The translations under genes and the position numbers were made by a program. The notes beneath the pieces were generated by a model that was not told the origin of the DNA, did no database searches, and worked only from the letters and a program-made list of their open reading frames with translations. 64,000 nt of DNA from Prorocentrum cordatum (lineage: Eukaryota; Sar; Dinophyceae; Prorocentrales; Prorocentraceae), in NCBI GenBank assembly GCA_963575745.1, contig CAUYUJ010015726.1, positions 345,042-409,041 of the forward strand. The letters run 5' to 3'. Below are positions 61,670 through 64,000 of the stretch, piece by piece. Every line of letters begins with the position of its first letter. Position 1 is the stretch's first letter.

Positions 61670-61670
61670 T

Positions 61671-61702
<32 letters not shown>

Positions 61703-61864
61703 GTGATGATGATGGTGATGATGGTGATGATGGTGATGGTGATGATGGTGATGGTGATGGTGATGGTGATGATGGTGGTCATGATGATGGTGATGATGAT
61801 GCTGTGAGAGTGTTCTTCGTGCGCCGGGGTGTCCAGAGAAAACATTGTGTGGTGATGATGATGG

Positions 61865-61902
<38 letters not shown>

Positions 61903-62110
61903 GTGGCGATAATGATCATGGTGACGATAATGATGATGGTGATGATGATGATGATGATGATGATGATGCTGAGGCTGGTGTTGATGATGCTGATGATGAT
62001 GACGATGATGACGATGACGGTGATGGTGAGTGTGAGAGCATAGTGACGAGGAGAGGGGATGTGAGGTGAGGTGTGCGGTGTGAAGACTGCGCGGGGTGTC
62101 CTGAGACAAC
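61670..62110 (+). repeat. GAT microsatellite with conserved flank, copies 2 and 3
   Basis: Two GATGATG tracts (61672-61800 and 61852-62030). They are followed by GTGAGAGTGTTCTTCGTGCGCCGGGGTGTCCAGAGAAAA and by GGTGAGGTGTGCGGTGTGAAGACTGCGCGGGGTGTCCTGAGA respectively. His, Met and Asp homopolymer frames are artefacts. Confidence 0.9.
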
Positions 62111-62639
62111 AAGAAGCCCACGTAGGATGCGGGGACCAAAGCAAAACAAATATGCTCGACCCTCGACCAGCCCGCGTGGCGCTGATCCCGTCTCACCCCG
62201 CAGCTGTGCCGCCGGGGCGCGGGCACCCTTCGACCCGCTGCCCCGCCGCCATCTCCTCGCCTGGCACTGCCCGCAGCGGCCGCCGCGACCAGCGCGGGCT
62301 GGCTGCACGAAAGAGTGACCCTCGTAACCTCTGGTGTCCCGCGGCTCAGACGTTTGAGATTGTCTTGTCTGATCCTCTGGCGCGTAACGGTCGGTCTCTG
62401 GGCCACCCCGACCCCTTGTGCAGGCGACGGTAACGATGGTAAGTAGGGGGGGCTGGACCGCCCCCACCACTTGTTGGCGTTCGCGCGCATACTATTGCGA
62501 TCGCAGCGTACCCGTTACGCAGGGCCCAGACTTCCCCCCGCCCAGGCACCGATTGTTCCCAGCAGTACCAGAAAAAATACCTTTGCGAAGGACCCAACCA
62601 TATGCGGTTGTGAGTAACGCGTTGTGGGTGCCGCTTTCG
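62111..62639. other. Intergenic, nothing recognised
   Basis: GC-rich; open minus-strand frames have no motif. Confidence 0.4.
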
Positions 62640-63950
62640 GCGGAGCTCCCTATAGGGTCACGAAACGCGTGAGGGACGTGCCGTAATGGGTGGTGGCTGA
62701 CGCATGCGGGCGGTGCCGTTGGGGCATTCCCTACGGGCCACCAAACGCTGTATTGGGTGTGGCTGACGCATCATCGCTGGAGTTCCCGATGAGGCCACGA
62801 AAAGTTGTGCTGGTTGGGGGAAACGCATGCGGGCGGGCCACTGGGGTCTTTCTGTGGAGCTCCCTACGGGGACACGAAACGCTGCACTGGGCGGTGGCCG
62901 ACACATGCGGGCGGTGCCATTGGGACCTTCGCTGGAGCTCCTTGTAGGGCTACGGGAGGGGGGACGCATGCGGGCGGTGCCATTGGGGCCTTCTCTGGAG
63001 CTCACTATGGGCCCACGAAACGTTGTACTGGGTGGGGGGTCGCATGCGGGCGGGCCACTGGAGCTCCTTTCGGGGCCACGAAACGCTATACCAGGTGGGG
63101 GGGGACGAACGCGGGCGGTGCCACTGGGGCTTGGTGGAGCTCCCAATGAATGGGGACGCGAAATGCAGTACTGGGTGGTGGACGACGCATGCGGGCGGTG
63201 CCGCTGTGATTTTTCTGTGGGGCTCCCTACGGGGCCACGAAACGCTGTATGGGGTGGTGGCTGACGCACGCGGGCGGTCCCAGTGGGACCTTCGGTGGAG
63301 CTCCCCATGGGCCCACGAAATGTTGTACTGGGTGGTGGCTGACGCACGCGGCCGGTCCAGTGGGACCTTCGGCGGAGCTCCCTATGGGGACACGAAGCGA
63401 TGTATTGGGTGGTGGCTGACGCATGCGGGCGGTGCCACTGGGGCCTTCGGTGGAGCTCCCCATGGGGCCACGAAGCGCTGCGTTGGGTGGTGGTTGGCGC
63501 ATGCGGGCGGTCCCACTGGGACCCTCGGTGGAGCTCCCCATGGGGCCACGAAGCGCTGTACTGGGTGGGTGAAACGCAAGGAGGAAGGGCTGTGTTGAGT
63601 GGTGGTTGACGCATGCGGGCGGTCCCACTGGCCCTTCGGTGGAACTCCCTATGGGACCACGAAACGCTGTACTGTGTCGGCGAAACGCAGGGAGGAAGGG
63701 CTGTGCTGGGTGGTGGTTGACGCGTGCGAGCGGTCCCACTGGGACCTTCGGTGGAGCTCCCTATGGGACCACGAAACGGTGTACTGGGTGGGTGAAACGT
63801 AGGGAGAAAGGGCCGTACTGGGTGGTTTTTGACGCATGCGGGCGGTCCAATTGGGACCTTCGGTGGAGCTCCGAAACGTTGTACTGGGTGGATGAAACGC
63901 AGGGAGGAAGGGCTGTGCTGTGTGGTGGTTGACGCATGCGGGCGGTTGAC
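62640..63950 (+). repeat. 78-bp satellite, ~15 units, reaching the window edge
   Basis: GCATGCGGGCGGT(C/G)CCACTGGG, CCTTCGGTGGAGCTCCC, ATGGGGCCACGAAACGCTGT and ACTGGGTGGTGGCTGAC form a unit of 78 bp (e.g. 63421 to 63499); some units carry a GGGAGGAAGGGCTGTGCTG insertion or deletions. Because 78 is a multiple of 3, a 26-residue repeat (THAGGATGAFGGAPHGATKR plus CVGWWL) stays open on the plus strand and another on the minus. Frame-breaking indels between units argue against a protein. Confidence 0.93.
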
Positions 63951-64000
63951 GGGAGGAGGGAGGGGACGAGGGAGGAGGAAGGAACGCGGGGACCGTCTCT
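63951..64000 (+). repeat. GGA tract at window edge, matches 37600-37675
   Basis: GGGAGGAGGGAGGGGACGAG..GGAACGCGGGGACCGTCTCT resembles the GGA tract and GGAACGCGGGGCACTGTCTCT after the satellite piece at 37508. The feature is cut by the window end. Confidence 0.6.

Noticed and set aside
1-64000. tRNA, rRNA, snRNA or spliced-leader RNA genes
   Set aside because: I looked for conserved cores (for example TTTTGGCTCAAG and tRNA-like TTCGANTC contexts) and found none convincing; a covariance search would be needed to exclude them.

Overview
This window looks like nuclear DNA of a GC-rich dinoflagellate; a Prorocentrum-like genome is my inference, not shown. The reasons are: an apicomplexan/plant-type calcium-dependent protein kinase in one intronless exon, its start preceded by a string resembling the dinoflagellate spliced leader; large open reading frames of the kind dinoflagellates carry as lineage-specific families; candidate introns; no operons, Shine-Dalgarno sites or bacterial genes; and very heavy repeat content.

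Genes. (1) 734-2851 +, a complete 705-aa CDPK with an acylation motif, kinase domain and EF-hands. (2) 7664/7803-11417 +, a large unknown protein with an HMG-box-like segment, its 5' end apparently broken by one base in an A9 run. (3) 16891-18173 +, an unknown RGG/acidic protein split by a near-perfect palindrome. (4) 23202-23930 + and (5) 24968-25228 +, an unknown acidic/Pro-rich protein and a small coiled-coil protein. (6) 26221-30179 +, an unknown ~1162-aa protein that I model with two introns, both GT-AG, both phase 0 and both built from trinucleotide microsatellite. (7) 54105-54380 and 56605-56680 +, two exons that together rebuild one C3HC4 RING finger across a ~2.2 kb intron. (8) 36542-37386 -, a decayed retroelement RNase H. 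A few other coding-like fragments (3330-3620, 16444-16737 -, 40145-40590, 58560-59020 -) are listed at low confidence.

Layout. 0-3 kb CDPK; 3-7.4 kb intergenic with microsatellites and short inverted elements; 7.4-11.4 kb large ORF; 11.6-16.45 kb three successive tandem arrays, including a 2.6 kb array interrupted by T46; 16.45-18.2 kb split gene; 18.5-22.8 kb low-complexity and satellite DNA; 23-30 kb gene-bearing; 30-44.3 kb inverted elements, purine tracts, a ~1.25 kb segmental duplication and GAC arrays; 44.4-50 kb a ~2.0-2.3 kb higher-order repeat built around a 152-bp satellite; 50-57 kb intergenic plus the RING gene; 57.5-61.7 kb a ~160-bp satellite with ~0.9 kb higher-order period; 61.7-62.1 kb GAT repeats; 62.6-64 kb a 78-bp satellite running to the edge.

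The genes share no visible pathway. The most notable non-genic content is several small inverted-repeat element families: a 173-bp foldback element in three copies, a GCATCG-rich element with terminal inverted repeats in three copies, and single foldbacks at 24458, 31206 and 32191. I did not find a defence system, gene cluster or other multi-gene system. Tandem arrays in such assemblies may be collapsed or expanded, so copy numbers are as seen here only.
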